A DNA stretch of 64,000 nucleotides from Allobosea psychrotolerans (GCF_002917105.1 NZ_PQFZ01000002.1:468781-532780), one strand, 5' to 3'. Shown: positions 53,608-62,417, counted from the first letter of the stretch. Translations and numbers: made by a program. The notes: generated by a model from the sequence alone, not told the origin.

Positions 53608-54819
53608 ATGGGAGCCCATTCGACCGATATCGCACCCGCCGGCCTCTCCGAGCGCAGCGGCATCCTGCATCCGCGCGAGGGCGATGCGCGGCGCATCGAG
53701 GCCTATCTGCCCTCCCCTTGCGTCCAGAACCACGCGGCCAACATCGCCGTGCTCGGCAATGGCGATCTCGCCATCGTCTGGTTCGGCGGAACGCAGGAAG
53801 GCATCCCGGACATCTCGGCCTATTTCTCGCGATTGCCCCAGGGCGGCGAGCGCTGGTCGGCCCCGGTCAAGCTCTCCGACGATCCGGCGCGCTCCGAACA
53901 GAACCCGGTGCTGTTCACCACGCCCGCTGGCGAGCTCTGGCTGATCTGGACCGCGCAGATCTCCGGCAACCAGGACACGGCGCTGGTGCGCAAGCGCGTC
54001 TCGCATGACCATGGTCTGACATGGGGGCCGATCGAGACCCTGTTCGAGGCGCCCAAGGGCCATGGCCTGTTCGTGCGCCAGCCTCCTGTCGTGCTCGACA
54101 ATGGCGATTGGGTGATCCCGGTCTTCCATTGCGTCAGCGTGCCCGGAGCCAAATGGGTCGGCGATCACGACATCAGCGCCGTGCGTGTCTCCTCCGACGC
54201 CGGCAAGAGCTGGACGGAGCATGTCGTGCCCGGCTCGACCGGCTGCGTGCACATGAACGTGCTGAAGACCGGGGATGGCCTGCTGGCGCTCTATCGCAGC
54301 CGCTGGGCCGATTTCATCTATGCCAGCCGCTCGAGCGACGGCCGCAACTGGACGGCGCCCGAGCCCACCGCGCTGCCTAACAACAACTCCTCGATCCAGG
54401 CGACCGTGCTGACTGATGGCCGCATCGCGCTCGTCTTCAACCACTCCAGCGCGGCCGACGCGACCGACCGGCGCACCGGCCTCTATGACGACATCGAAGA
54501 CGAGGAAGGCGCCACGCCACAAGCCGAGGCCGTGCCAGCCCCGGCCGCGACGCATCGCACCGCCTTCTGGGGCGCGCCGCGTGCGCCGATGACGCTGGCG
54601 CTCTCCTCCGATGGCGGCCGGAGCTGGCCCGTGATGCGCGACCTCGAGACCGGCGACGGCTTCTGCATGACCAACAACTCCAAGGATCAGCTCAACCGCG
54701 AATTCTCCTACCCGTCGATCACGCAGACGCCGGACGGAGCGCTGCACATCGCCTTCACCTATTTCCGCCGCGCCATCAAATACGCCCGGGTCGCGCCAGA
54801 TTGGGTGGCCGAAACCTGA
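53608..54819 (+). CDS. Sialidase-fold (BNR repeat) protein without signal peptide
   Basis: A 403-residue beta-propeller protein. At least four Asp-box-like motifs appear: SHDHGLTW, SSDAGKSW, SSDGRNW and SSDGGRSW. The region NHAANIAVLGNGDLAIVWFG near the start and the ending YPSITQTPDGALHIAFTYFR match the BNR-type sialidase-like (exo-alpha-sialidase) family. No signal peptide or membrane helix is present, so the protein should be cytoplasmic. It probably hydrolyses or eliminates a glycosidic bond within the sugar-acid pathway, but true sialidase catalytic residues were not confirmed. It lies between a Bug binding protein and an ABC transporter in one operon. Confidence 0.85.
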   Translation: MGAHSTDIAPAGLSERSGILHPREGDARRIEAYLPSPCVQNHAANIAVLGNGDLAIVWFGGTQEGIPDISAYFSRLPQGGERWSAPVKLSDDPARSEQNPVLFTTPAGELWLIWTAQISGNQDTALVRKRVSHDHGLTWGPIETLFEAPKGHGLFVRQPPVVLDNGDWVIPVFHCVSVPGAKWVGDHDISAVRVSSDAGKSWTEHVVPGSTGCVHMNVLKTGDGLLALYRSRWADFIYASRSSDGRNWTAPEPTALPNNNSSIQATVLTDGRIALVFNHSSAADATDRRTGLYDDIEDEEGATPQAEAVPAPAATHRTAFWGAPRAPMTLALSSDGGRSWPVMRDLETGDGFCMTNNSKDQLNREFSYPSITQTPDGALHIAFTYFRRAIKYARVAPDWVAET

Positions 54820-54879
54820 ACAAGATCAGGGGCCTGAACAAGACCAAGCCTGAACAAGACCAAGAACAGCAAGACCAAG
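54815..54879 (+). repeat. Degenerate 16-bp tandem repeat after the sialidase-fold gene
   Basis: CCTGAACAAGATCAGG, CCTGAACAAGACCAAG, CCTGAACAAGACCAAG and the shortened AACAGCAAGACCAAG follow one another between the sialidase-fold stop and the ATPase start. The first copy contains the sialidase stop codon (TGA at 54817-54819). The last repeat-derived AACAGGGAGACC provides the ribosome binding site for the next gene. Confidence 0.7.
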
Positions 54880-54895
54880 AACAGGGAGACCGCAG

Positions 54896-55705
54896 ATGCC
54901 TGCACTCGCTCAAGTCCACCCGCTGAATACGGCGCCAGCGTCGCAGCATGATCTCATCCGCATCCGCAGCCTCGACAAGACCTATGCCGGCGGCAGCGTG
55001 CATGCGCTGTCGGCGATCGATCTCGACATCAAGGATGGCGAGTTCGTCTGCGTCGTCGGCCCTTCCGGCTGCGGCAAGTCGACCTTGCTGCGCATCCTCG
55101 CCGGGCTCGACGATTACGACACCGGCACGGCGGCGCTCGATGGCAAGACGATCTCCGGCCCCTCGCGGGATGTCGGCGTCGTCTTCCAGGCCGCGAACCT
55201 GCTGCCCTGGCTGACCGTGCGCGAGAACATCGCCTTGCCGCTGCGCGTCGGCGGCAAGCAGGTCGGGCAGGCCGAGGATATCGACCGGTTGCTCGATGTC
55301 GCCGGCCTCAAGGATTTCGGCGAACGCTTCCCCTATGAACTCTCGGGCGGCATGCAGCAGCGCGCCGGCATCTGCCGCGCTTTGGTGCGCTCGCCCCGCG
55401 TCCTGCTGATGGACGAGCCTTTCGGCGCGCTCGACGCATTGACCCGCGAGCGCATGAACCTCGAATTGCAGCGCATCTGGCAGGCCAGCCGCAAGACCGT
55501 GCTCCTGATCACGCATTCGATCTCGGAGGCGATCTTCCTCGCCGACCGCGTGGTCGTGATGTCGGCCCGGCCCGGCCGCGTCATCCGCGAGCTTGAGGTA
55601 CCGATCCCGCGCCCGCGCAGCAACGACACCATCATCAGCCACCCCGCCTATCCGGCGCTGGCCAAGGAAATCCGCGGATTGCTCAACGCGCAGGGAGACG
55701 AATGA
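54896..55705 (+). CDS. ABC transporter ATP-binding protein, nitrate/sulfonate/taurine type
   Basis: ATPase of 269 residues (SsuB/TauB type). It has Walker A GPSGCGKST (55-63), signature LSGGMQQ (149-155), Walker B VLLMDEP (169-175) and the motif FGALDALTRERMNLEL, which is characteristic of this subfamily. It begins the three-gene transporter with permease (four-base overlap) and binding protein. Family substrates include sulfonates, nitrate, riboflavin and pyrimidine precursors; in this operon a sugar-acid-like compound is more likely. Confidence 0.92.
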   Translation: MPALAQVHPLNTAPASQHDLIRIRSLDKTYAGGSVHALSAIDLDIKDGEFVCVVGPSGCGKSTLLRILAGLDDYDTGTAALDGKTISGPSRDVGVVFQAANLLPWLTVRENIALPLRVGGKQVGQAEDIDRLLDVAGLKDFGERFPYELSGGMQQRAGICRALVRSPRVLLMDEPFGALDALTRERMNLELQRIWQASRKTVLLITHSISEAIFLADRVVVMSARPGRVIRELEVPIPRPRSNDTIISHPAYPALAKEIRGLLNAQGDE

Positions 55706-56568
55706 TGAGCCAGGCGCAAACCACCATCATTGCAGACAGCGTCGCGATCGAGCGCGCGCCCCCAAAACCCAAGGCCAAAGCCAAGGACGGCAGCGGCGTC
55801 AACGGCACCGCGATCACGCTGATCGGCCTCGTCGTCCTGTTCGGCGGCTGGGCGCTGGCGGTGAAATATCTCGAAGTGCCCTCCTACATCCTGCCGACGC
55901 CACTGGCGGTCTGGAAGGCGCTGTGGTCGGGCATTGCGGTCAGCCCGTCGAGCCCGCTCGGCTACTACCTGCCGCTCTGGGGCACGCTCAAGAACGCCGC
56001 CATCGGCCTCTTCCTCGGCTCGGCGCTTGGCCTGACCCTGGGTTCCCTCATGGCGGAAAGCCGGCTGATCGAAAAGCTGATCATGCCCTATGCCTTCGCG
56101 CTGCAGAGCCTGCCGAAAGTCGCGATCGCCCCGCTGATCGTAATCTGGTTCGGCTTCGGTGACGGTTCCAAGATCGCGATCTCGGCATTGCTCGCCTTCT
56201 TCCCGATGCTGATCAACAGCTTCACCGGCCTGCGTGCCGTCGAGCCCGAGCGCATCGACCTGATGCGCTCGCTCTCGGCCTCACGCTTCGAGACCTATCG
56301 CATCGTCAAGCTGCCCAACGCCGCGCCCTTCATCTTCGCCGGGCTCGACATGGCAGTGGTCTACGCGCTGCTCGGCACCATCGTCGCGGAGTTCCTCGGC
56401 GCCCAGCAGGGCATGGGCGTCGTCATAACTCAGGCGCAGGCGGTGACCGATGTGGCCGGCGTCTTCGCCGCCCTCGTCATCCTCGGCGCAATGGGAATCC
56501 TGCTCCACGGCATCGTCCGCGGACTGGAAAAAAGAATCGTCCACTGGGGCGATCGCGGTCGGAAATAA
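55702..56568 (+). CDS. ABC transporter permease, nitrate/sulfonate/taurine type
   Basis: Inner-membrane permease of 288 residues with about six hydrophobic helices after a charged tail with lysine repeats (PKPKAKAKDGSG). The first helix is ITLIGLVVLFGGWALAVKYL. Family motifs are EVPSYILPTPLAVWKALWSG, YAFALQSLPKVAIAPLIVIW and the EAA loop MRSLSASRFETYRIVKLPNA. It overlaps the ATPase gene by four bases; the binding protein gene follows after 36 bp. Substrate unknown. Confidence 0.92.
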   Translation: MMSQAQTTIIADSVAIERAPPKPKAKAKDGSGVNGTAITLIGLVVLFGGWALAVKYLEVPSYILPTPLAVWKALWSGIAVSPSSPLGYYLPLWGTLKNAAIGLFLGSALGLTLGSLMAESRLIEKLIMPYAFALQSLPKVAIAPLIVIWFGFGDGSKIAISALLAFFPMLINSFTGLRAVEPERIDLMRSLSASRFETYRIVKLPNAAPFIFAGLDMAVVYALLGTIVAEFLGAQQGMGVVITQAQAVTDVAGVFAALVILGAMGILLHGIVRGLEKRIVHWGDRGRK

Positions 56569-56604
56569 CCAAGCAAAACCAACAACCAACCCTGGGAGAA
56601 CGTC

Positions 56605-57675
56605 ATGATCAATCGCAGGCAATGGCTTCAGGCGAGCAGCGCCTTCGCTGCGGCCCTCGCGCTGGGACCGCGCTCGTCCTTCGCGCAGGCGACGCGGACC
56701 GTAAAGGTCGGTGTCGGGCTGAAATCGCTCAACTCCAGCGTTATCAACCTCCTGATCGGCGAGGCGCTCGGCTACAATGCCGAGGAAGGCTTCAAGGTCC
56801 AGGGGCTGGCGCTCGGCGGCAACGCCAATGTCCAGGTGGCGACCGATAAGGGCGACGTCGACGTCGGCATCGGCGTGCCGTCCTATGCCCTGCCGATCCT
56901 GGCCCGCAACGAGTGGGGCAATTCGCAATGGTTCTACCAGTACACCTACCCCTATAAATGGGACATTGCGGTCAAGCCCGGCTCGACCGCCAAGGCCTAT
57001 ACCGACCTCAAGGGCAAGAATATCGGCGTCTCCGATTTCGGTGGCACCGAATATCCGGTCACCCGCAACGTGCTGAAGTCGCTCGGCGTCGATCCCGACA
57101 AGGACGTGAAATGGACGGCCGTCGGCGCCGGCGTTCCAGCCGGTGTCGCCCTGCAGCGCGGCGCCATCGACGCCCTCGCCTATTACGACACCGGCTTCGG
57201 TATCATCGACGGCGCCGGCATCCCGCTGGAGCTGCTCGCGCGCCCCAGCAACCTGCCGATGATCGGCGGCCAGTTCCTGATGGGCCTGCGCCAGAGGATC
57301 CAGGCCGAGCGCGATCTCTTCATTGGCTTCGGCCGCTCGACCGCCAAGGCCTCGCGCTTCATCCTGGAGAACCCCTCGGCCGGCGCGAAAGCCTTCCTCA
57401 AGCTCTATCCCGAGACCGCCCCGCGCGGCTCCAGCGAGGAGCAGGCGGTGAAGTCGGTGCTGGAGGCGATCAGCCGGCGCATCAAGCTCTATGAGCCGCC
57501 TTATGCCGGCGCCAAGATGGGCAGCATCCGGGTCGACGAATTCGTCACCGAGGCGAAGATGAACGACTGGGACATCAAGGACTTCTCGAAGATCTATACC
57601 AATGACCTGATCGACAAGATCAACGACTTCGACGTCGAGAAGATCAGGGCGCAGGCGCGGTCCTTCACCGGATGA
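56605..57675 (+). CDS. ABC transporter substrate-binding protein, SsuA/THI5-like
   Basis: Periplasmic binding protein of 356 residues, NMT1/THI5-like fold. It has a signal peptide MINRRQWLQASSAFAAALAL ending SFAQA, partly resembling a Tat motif (NRRQWLQA). The mature part opens VKVGVGLKSLNSSVINLLIG; later LKGKNIGVSDFGGTEYPVTR is the family's diagnostic loop. It overlaps the following SDR gene by four bases, tying transporter and SDR together. Relatives bind sulfonates, pyrimidines or flavins, so the ligand cannot be predicted from family alone. Confidence 0.9.
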   Translation: MINRRQWLQASSAFAAALALGPRSSFAQATRTVKVGVGLKSLNSSVINLLIGEALGYNAEEGFKVQGLALGGNANVQVATDKGDVDVGIGVPSYALPILARNEWGNSQWFYQYTYPYKWDIAVKPGSTAKAYTDLKGKNIGVSDFGGTEYPVTRNVLKSLGVDPDKDVKWTAVGAGVPAGVALQRGAIDALAYYDTGFGIIDGAGIPLELLARPSNLPMIGGQFLMGLRQRIQAERDLFIGFGRSTAKASRFILENPSAGAKAFLKLYPETAPRGSSEEQAVKSVLEAISRRIKLYEPPYAGAKMGSIRVDEFVTEAKMNDWDIKDFSKIYTNDLIDKINDFDVEKIRAQARSFTG

Positions 57676-58379
57676 CGCCGGCGCTTTCGACACCAGACGG
57701 GCGTGCGAAACGCGCGCTCGTCACCGGCGCGAGCTCGGGCATCGGCGCGGCGACCGTGCGCCATCTGCTTGACCTCGGCTGGAGCGTCATCGGCTTCAGC
57801 CGCAGCGCGCCCGATCTGACGCATGAACGCTTTTCGGCCGTCTCCGTCGACATCGCCGACAGGGCGGCGCTCGACGCCGCCCTTGCGGGCCTGGGTCCGG
57901 TCGATGCGCTGGTCCATGCCGCCGGCATCCTGCGCGTCGGCACGCTTGGCCAGCTCGACCCCGAAAACGGCCGGGCAATGTGGCGACTACACGTCGATGC
58001 GGCCGAACAGATGGTCGAGCATCTCGTGCCGCGCCTGCCCGATGGCGGCCGCATCGTCCTGATCGGCAGCCGCACGGCGGCGGGCTCGGCCGGGCGGGCG
58101 CAATATGCCGCGACCAAGGCCGCGCTTGTCGGCATGGCGCGCTCCTTCGCCATCGAACTCGCTCCACGCCGGATCACCGTCAACGTCGTGGCGCCCGGCG
58201 CAACCGACACGCCGATGCTGAAGGACCCCAGGCGCGCCTCAGTTGCTCCCAAGATGCCGCCCATGGGCCGCCTGGTGAAACCGGAGGAGGTCGCGGCCCT
58301 GACCGGATTCCTGCTCTCGGAGCCGGCCGCAAGCATCACCGGGCAGCAGATCGTCGTCTGCGGCGGCGCTTCGCTTTGA
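57672..58379 (+). CDS. Short-chain dehydrogenase/reductase (first)
   Basis: SDR of 235 residues with the cofactor loop TGASSGIGAATVRHLLDLGW near the N-terminus, the HAAGI motif, an SRTAAGSAGRAQYAATKAAL stretch with the catalytic Tyr-x3-Lys (YAATK) and a serine just before. Its start overlaps the binding-protein stop (ATGA). It is the last gene of the sugar-acid operon and probably carries out one oxidation or reduction of the imported compound with NAD(P). Confidence 0.9.
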   Translation: MTPALSTPDGRAKRALVTGASSGIGAATVRHLLDLGWSVIGFSRSAPDLTHERFSAVSVDIADRAALDAALAGLGPVDALVHAAGILRVGTLGQLDPENGRAMWRLHVDAAEQMVEHLVPRLPDGGRIVLIGSRTAAGSAGRAQYAATKAALVGMARSFAIELAPRRITVNVVAPGATDTPMLKDPRRASVAPKMPPMGRLVKPEEVAALTGFLLSEPAASITGQQIVVCGGASL

Positions 58380-58690
58380 GCAGCCCGCGCGGTCGGCCGG
58401 CCCTCGCCGAAAGGTATGCGGCATGACCGAGCACTGGCCACCCCGTTGCTGCACTGTGGACCCGGCTTGGGCAACCTGCTGCGGCGTTTGATGCCAGCGA
58501 GGATGGTCGACAAGGCGTCGCGCCAGCAGTTCGGTCGGCTGGCCTGATCGCAGCCGCGACGCTCTCATCAACAAGCCCTGCCCTTGATTTTTAGTCCGAT
58601 GGCGCCATTCGAGAGGCCTGCGTGGCGCATTGCCCTACCAGCCCCGAGACTGCGACACCAAAAGCTGCCCACGTCATGCAGACGGCTGGG
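58380..58690. other. 311-bp gap between convergent SDR and TetR genes
   Basis: No gene is supported. Short frames on both strands (for example a plus-strand one ending ALINKPCP near 58590) look like decayed sequence and resemble no family I know. This may be an old insertion scar. No clear terminator hairpin with a T-run was found. Confidence 0.4.
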
Positions 58691-59284
58691 CTAACGCGCA
58701 ACCTGTTGACCAAGCCCGGCATCGACCCACTCACGCGTCTGTTCGAGAATCTCATCCGAAAGCGCCGGGTCGTCGATAGCGCGGGACAGGATCACGGCCC
58801 CCACCATCGCAGCCCAGCTCCCGATCGCCGCGCGACGCCGGTCGGCCTCCTCCAACTCCGGGAGCGCCTTGCCGATACGGTCGATCTGCGATCGAAGGCC
58901 TTCGGTCATGGCCGCGCGTGCCGCCGGGGACTGAAGGCGGACAGCCGCGGCAAGGCCCGCAGTCGGGCACCCGCCAGCGCAGTTGTCGCGATGCCGGGGC
59001 GCAAGATAGGCATCCACATAAGCGCGAAAACCGCCGCCTCCGCTCGTATCGACGGCGAGAGCATGGACAAGAGTCTGCGCGATCAGGTCGTCTTTCGAAG
59101 CGAAATGGCCATAGAAGCCGCCATGGGTGAGCCCGGCGGCTTTCATCACCTCCGCCACGCTGACCGCGTCGAATCCCTTGTCGCGGAACAGCCGGCTGGC
59201 AACCTCCAGAATCCGGCGACGGTTCTCCGCCATCTGCTCTCGACTGACCTTCATTTCAAAATTCTCCGCCGGCCCCGTTGACAC
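58691..59284 (-). CDS. TetR-family transcriptional regulator
   Basis: TetR/AcrR regulator of 197 residues. The DNA-binding domain covers about residues 10-60 (RRRILEVASRLFRDKGFDAV, then VAEVMKAAGLTHGGFYGHFA, the typical recognition helix). The ligand domain follows, with a Cys pair in DNCAGGCPTAG. This TetR subtype commonly controls nearby oxidoreductases that deal with reactive electrophiles. It is divergent from the SDR/OYE/QOR genes, with two palindromes between them that are probable operators. Confidence 0.92.
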   Translation of the reverse strand: MSTGPAENFEMKVSREQMAENRRRILEVASRLFRDKGFDAVSVAEVMKAAGLTHGGFYGHFASKDDLIAQTLVHALAVDTSGGGGFRAYVDAYLAPRHRDNCAGGCPTAGLAAAVRLQSPAARAAMTEGLRSQIDRIGKALPELEEADRRRAAIGSWAAMVGAVILSRAIDDPALSDEILEQTREWVDAGLGQQVAR

Positions 59285-59288
59285 TTAC

Positions 59289-59302
59289 ATGATGAGCATC
59301 AT
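59289..59302. promoter_or_regulatory. Candidate TetR operator 1
   Basis: ATGATG-AG-CATCAT is an exact dyad five bases upstream of the TetR start codon on its strand. Binding here would block tetR transcription or translation start, giving autorepression. Inferred. Confidence 0.45.
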
Positions 59303-59307
59303 ATTTA

Positions 59308-59330
59308 ATGACAATCATGATGATCGTCAT
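59308..59330. promoter_or_regulatory. Candidate TetR operator 2
   Basis: ATGACAATCAT and ATGATCGTCAT arms form a 23-bp near-perfect palindrome (ATGAC-R-ATCAT type) in the divergent gap, 35 bp before the SDR start. It shares the ATCAT words with operator 1 and is the better candidate for control of the SDR-OYE-QOR genes. Confidence 0.5.
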
Positions 59331-59364
59331 GAATATAGGTTCCCGAAGAGAAAAGAGCAATCCT

Positions 59365-60153
59365 ATGACCACGATCCCCTCAGTCCTCGTCACCGGCGCC
59401 TCCACCGGCATCGGAGCCGCCTATGCCGAGCGCTTCGCGCGCCGTGGGCACGACCTTGTGCTGGTTGCCCGTGACATCGCTCGAATGGAGGCCCTGGCGG
59501 CCCGTCTGCGTCAGGACAACGGCGTCGCGATCGACATCATCCAGGCCGACCTCACCAAGGCCGACGAGCTTGCAACGGTAGAGACGCGGCTGCGCGACGA
59601 CGCCCGTATCGGGATCCTTGTCAACAATGCCGGAACGGCCATCGGCGGAAGCTTCATCGAGCAGGCCACCGACGACGCCGCGCGGCTCGTCGCCCTCAAC
59701 ACGACCGCGGTTCTGCGGCTTGCCAGCGCCATCGCCCCGCGTCTAGCGAAGGCCGGCGAGGGAGCGATCGTCAACATCGGCTCGGTGGTCGGGCTGGCGC
59801 CCGAGTTCGGGATGACGGTGTACGGTGCGACCAAAGCCTTCGTGCTGTTCCTCTCGCAGGGTCTCAGCCTCGAGCTCGGGCCGAAGGGCGTCTACGTCCA
59901 GGCCGTGCTTCCCGCCACGACGCGTACGGAAATCTGGGACCATGTTGGCGCCGACGTCAACGCGCTCTCCAACGTGATGGAGGTGGCCGATCTGGTCGAT
60001 GCGGCGCTGGTCGGCTTCGACCGCCGCGAACCGGTGACCATTCCGCCCCTTCCCGATGCCGGGCAGTGGGACGCGTTTCAGGCCGCGCGCCAGGCCATGC
60101 TTCCCAACTATCGGAACGAACTGCCCGCGGAGCGCTACCGCACCCCTGCCTGA
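59365..60153 (+). CDS. Short-chain dehydrogenase/reductase (second)
   Basis: SDR of about 262 residues from the ATG at 59365 (MTTIPSVLVTGAS). The cofactor loop is GASTGIGAAYAERFARRGHD, then LVNNAG, then the catalytic Ser in NIGSVVG and Tyr-x3-Lys in YGATKAFV. The DltE/YqjQ-like subgroup has similar C-termini. It is the first gene divergent from tetR and is followed by an old-yellow-enzyme gene after 61 bp. It likely takes part in a detoxifying reductase set. The longer frame starting at 59308 lies in the operator and is not used. Confidence 0.9.
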   Translation: MTTIPSVLVTGASTGIGAAYAERFARRGHDLVLVARDIARMEALAARLRQDNGVAIDIIQADLTKADELATVETRLRDDARIGILVNNAGTAIGGSFIEQATDDAARLVALNTTAVLRLASAIAPRLAKAGEGAIVNIGSVVGLAPEFGMTVYGATKAFVLFLSQGLSLELGPKGVYVQAVLPATTRTEIWDHVGADVNALSNVMEVADLVDAALVGFDRREPVTIPPLPDAGQWDAFQAARQAMLPNYRNELPAERYRTPA

Positions 60154-60214
60154 ACAGCGCCCACGCCATCTCGACAAACCACTCCGCCCCGGCGGAGGCC
60201 AGAACAGGTGACTG

Positions 60215-61309
60215 ATGACAATCAAAACACTGTTTGAGCCCTATATTCTTGGCTCACTGATCCTCTCAAATCGTATCGTGATGGCGCCCCTGACGCGCAA
60301 TCGGGCGGGCGCGGGCTTCGTTCCAGGCGATCTGGCCGCCGAGTATTACGGCCAGCGAGCTTCGGCCGGCCTGCTGATCTCCGAGGCCACGCAAATCTCG
60401 CGGCAGGGCCAGGGTTACCAGGACACGCCCGGCATCTACACGCAGGCTCAGATCGACGGCTGGCGCAAGGTCACCACTGCCGTGCACGCCAGGGGCGGGC
60501 GGATTTTCCTGCAGCTCTGGCATGTCGGCCGTGTCTCTCATGTCGACCTCCAGGAGAACGGAGCGGCACCGGTTGCGCCCTCGGCGATCCGGGCTCAGAC
60601 CAAGACGTTTGCCAATAACGGCTTCGTCGATGTCTCGGAGCCGCGCGCGCTCGAACTGGATGAACTGCCGGGCATCGTGGAAGACTTCCGCAAGGCAGCC
60701 GCGAACGCGATCGCCGCCGGCTTCGATGGTGTCGAGATTCATGGCGCAAACGGCTATCTGCTCGACCAGTTCGCCAAGGATGGCGCCAATGTCCGCACCG
60801 ATGCTTACGGCGGCTCGGTCGAGAACCGCGCCCGTCTGATGATCGAGGTTGCGGCTGCGGTGGTCCAGGAGGTTGGCGCTGAGCGCACCGGCATCCGCAT
60901 TTCGCCCGTTTCGCCCGCCAATGATGTTTCGAGCAGTGATGCTCAGGCGCAGTTCGACTATATCGTCGACCAGCTCAATGCTCTGGGCATCGTCTACATT
61001 CATGTGGTCGAGGGCGCCACGGGTGGGCCGCGCGATGTCGCGCCGTTCGATTTCGGATCGCTCCGCCGGCGCTTCAAGAACACCTATATCGCCAATAACG
61101 GTTACAATCTCGAGCTCGCGACGTCGCGGTTGGCGGAGGACAAGGCCGATCTGTTCGCCTTCGGCCGCCCCTTCATTGCCAATCCCGATCTGGTTGAACG
61201 GCTGAAAACCAGCGCACCCCTCGCTGCCGTCGACCCGACAACGATCTATGGCGGGGGCGCCGCCGGATACACCGACTACCCTGCCATCGCCGCCCAAGAC
61301 GGCCGCTAA
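60215..61309 (+). CDS. Old yellow enzyme family alkene reductase (NemA-like)
   Basis: FMN-dependent ene-reductase of 364 residues. It opens LFEPYILGSLILSNRIVMAP (with LTRNRA following), has LLISEATQISRQGQGYQDTP, the substrate-binding QLWHVGRVSH with the His and flavin contacts, and GVEIHGANGYLLDQF, the family's signature. It reduces activated carbon-carbon double bonds such as N-ethylmaleimide or 2-cyclohexenone using NAD(P)H. With tetR, SDR and quinone reductase-like neighbours it forms an electrophile response cluster resembling nemR-nemA. Confidence 0.92.
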   Translation: MTIKTLFEPYILGSLILSNRIVMAPLTRNRAGAGFVPGDLAAEYYGQRASAGLLISEATQISRQGQGYQDTPGIYTQAQIDGWRKVTTAVHARGGRIFLQLWHVGRVSHVDLQENGAAPVAPSAIRAQTKTFANNGFVDVSEPRALELDELPGIVEDFRKAAANAIAAGFDGVEIHGANGYLLDQFAKDGANVRTDAYGGSVENRARLMIEVAAAVVQEVGAERTGIRISPVSPANDVSSSDAQAQFDYIVDQLNALGIVYIHVVEGATGGPRDVAPFDFGSLRRRFKNTYIANNGYNLELATSRLAEDKADLFAFGRPFIANPDLVERLKTSAPLAAVDPTTIYGGGAAGYTDYPAIAAQDGR

Positions 61310-61415
61310 TCCTTCGCTGCCGCGCGCAGGCGCGGCCCGATCCTCATGCCTTGCCTGCGAGAGCCATTGCCTAGCTCGAGGCTAGCATCTGCAGCAGGCT
61401 GGAGAACAGAGCGTC

Positions 61416-62417
61416 ATGAAGGCTTTCATCCTCGACAAATACAAGAAGAACGGCGCTCTGCGCTTCAGCGAGATGCCGGAGCCGACGTCGCGGGATGACG
61501 ATGTCCTGGTCGAGATCCACGCGGCCGGGCTCAATCCTCTGGATTCCAAAATCCGCGATGGAGCGTTCAAGCCCATTTTGCCCTATCGCCCGCCCTTCAT
61601 CCTGGGCCACGACCTGGCCGGAACCGTCGTTCGGGTCGGATCAAGGGCCCGTCGCTTCAAGCCGGGCGACGAGGTCTATGCCCGGCCGCGCGATGGCCGG
61701 ATCGGGACATTCGCGGAATTCATCGCCGTGAACGAAGCCGACCTGGCGCTGAAGCCCAAGAACCTCACCATGGAGGAAGCCGCTTCCATCCCCCTCGTGG
61801 GACTGACGGCCTGGCAGGCCCTGGTCGAGCGAGCGAAGCTGGCGAAGGGGCAGAAGGTTCTCGTCCATGCCGGTTCCGGTGGCGTGGGCACTTTCGCGAT
61901 CCAGTTGGCCAAGCATCTCGGCGCGACCGTCGCGACGACGACGAGCACGGCGAATGTCGAGCTGGTCAAGAGCCTCGGCGCCGATGTCGTCATCGACTAC
62001 AAGATGCAGGACTTCGAGAAGGTCCTGTCCGGCTACGACGTGGTCTTGAACAGCCTGGATGGCGACACGCTCCAAAAATCCCTGAGCGTGTTGAAGCCCG
62101 GCGGCAAGCTAATCTCGATCTCCGGTCCGCCGGATCCCGCTTTCGCCAGGGAACAGGGACTGAACTGGTTCCTGCAGCAGGTCTTGCGTCTTCTGAGCTT
62201 CGGCATCCGAAGGAAGGCCAAAGGCCGGGGGGTGAGCTATTCTTTCCTGTTCATGCGAGCGAACGGCGCACAACTGCGCCAGATCACAGCGTTGATCGAA
62301 GCCGGGATCATTCGCCCCGTCATGGACCGGATCTTCCCCTTCGAAGCGACCAATGAAGCCTTGGCCTACATCGAAACCGGACGGTCAAAGGGCAAGGTCG
62401 TCGTCAAGCTGAGGTGA
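61416..62417 (+). CDS. Zinc-independent quinone oxidoreductase-like MDR protein
   Basis: Medium-chain dehydrogenase/reductase of 333 residues. The GroES-like domain covers about residues 1-125 (FILGHDLAGTVVRVGSRARR, with LNPLDSKIRDG) and lacks the zinc-binding cysteines of alcohol dehydrogenases. The Rossmann domain has VLVHAGSGGVGTFAIQLAKH and VLNSLDGDTLQKSLSVLKPG. Such proteins reduce quinones or enones with NADPH. It lies 106 bp after the OYE gene and probably belongs to the same TetR-controlled group. Confidence 0.9.
   Translation: MKAFILDKYKKNGALRFSEMPEPTSRDDDVLVEIHAAGLNPLDSKIRDGAFKPILPYRPPFILGHDLAGTVVRVGSRARRFKPGDEVYARPRDGRIGTFAEFIAVNEADLALKPKNLTMEEAASIPLVGLTAWQALVERAKLAKGQKVLVHAGSGGVGTFAIQLAKHLGATVATTTSTANVELVKSLGADVVIDYKMQDFEKVLSGYDVVLNSLDGDTLQKSLSVLKPGGKLISISGPPDPAFAREQGLNWFLQQVLRLLSFGIRRKAKGRGVSYSFLFMRANGAQLRQITALIEAGIIRPVMDRIFPFEATNEALAYIETGRSKGKVVVKLR

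Noticed and set aside
58380..58690. Possible transposase relic after the first SDR
   Set aside because: Short frames show no motif of a known transposase family; recorded only as a gap.
59308..59364. Upstream ATG extension of the second SDR
   Set aside because: The added residues (MTIMMIVMNIG and so on) come from the operator dyad, and the cofactor-binding motif sits at the normal distance from the ATG at 59365.
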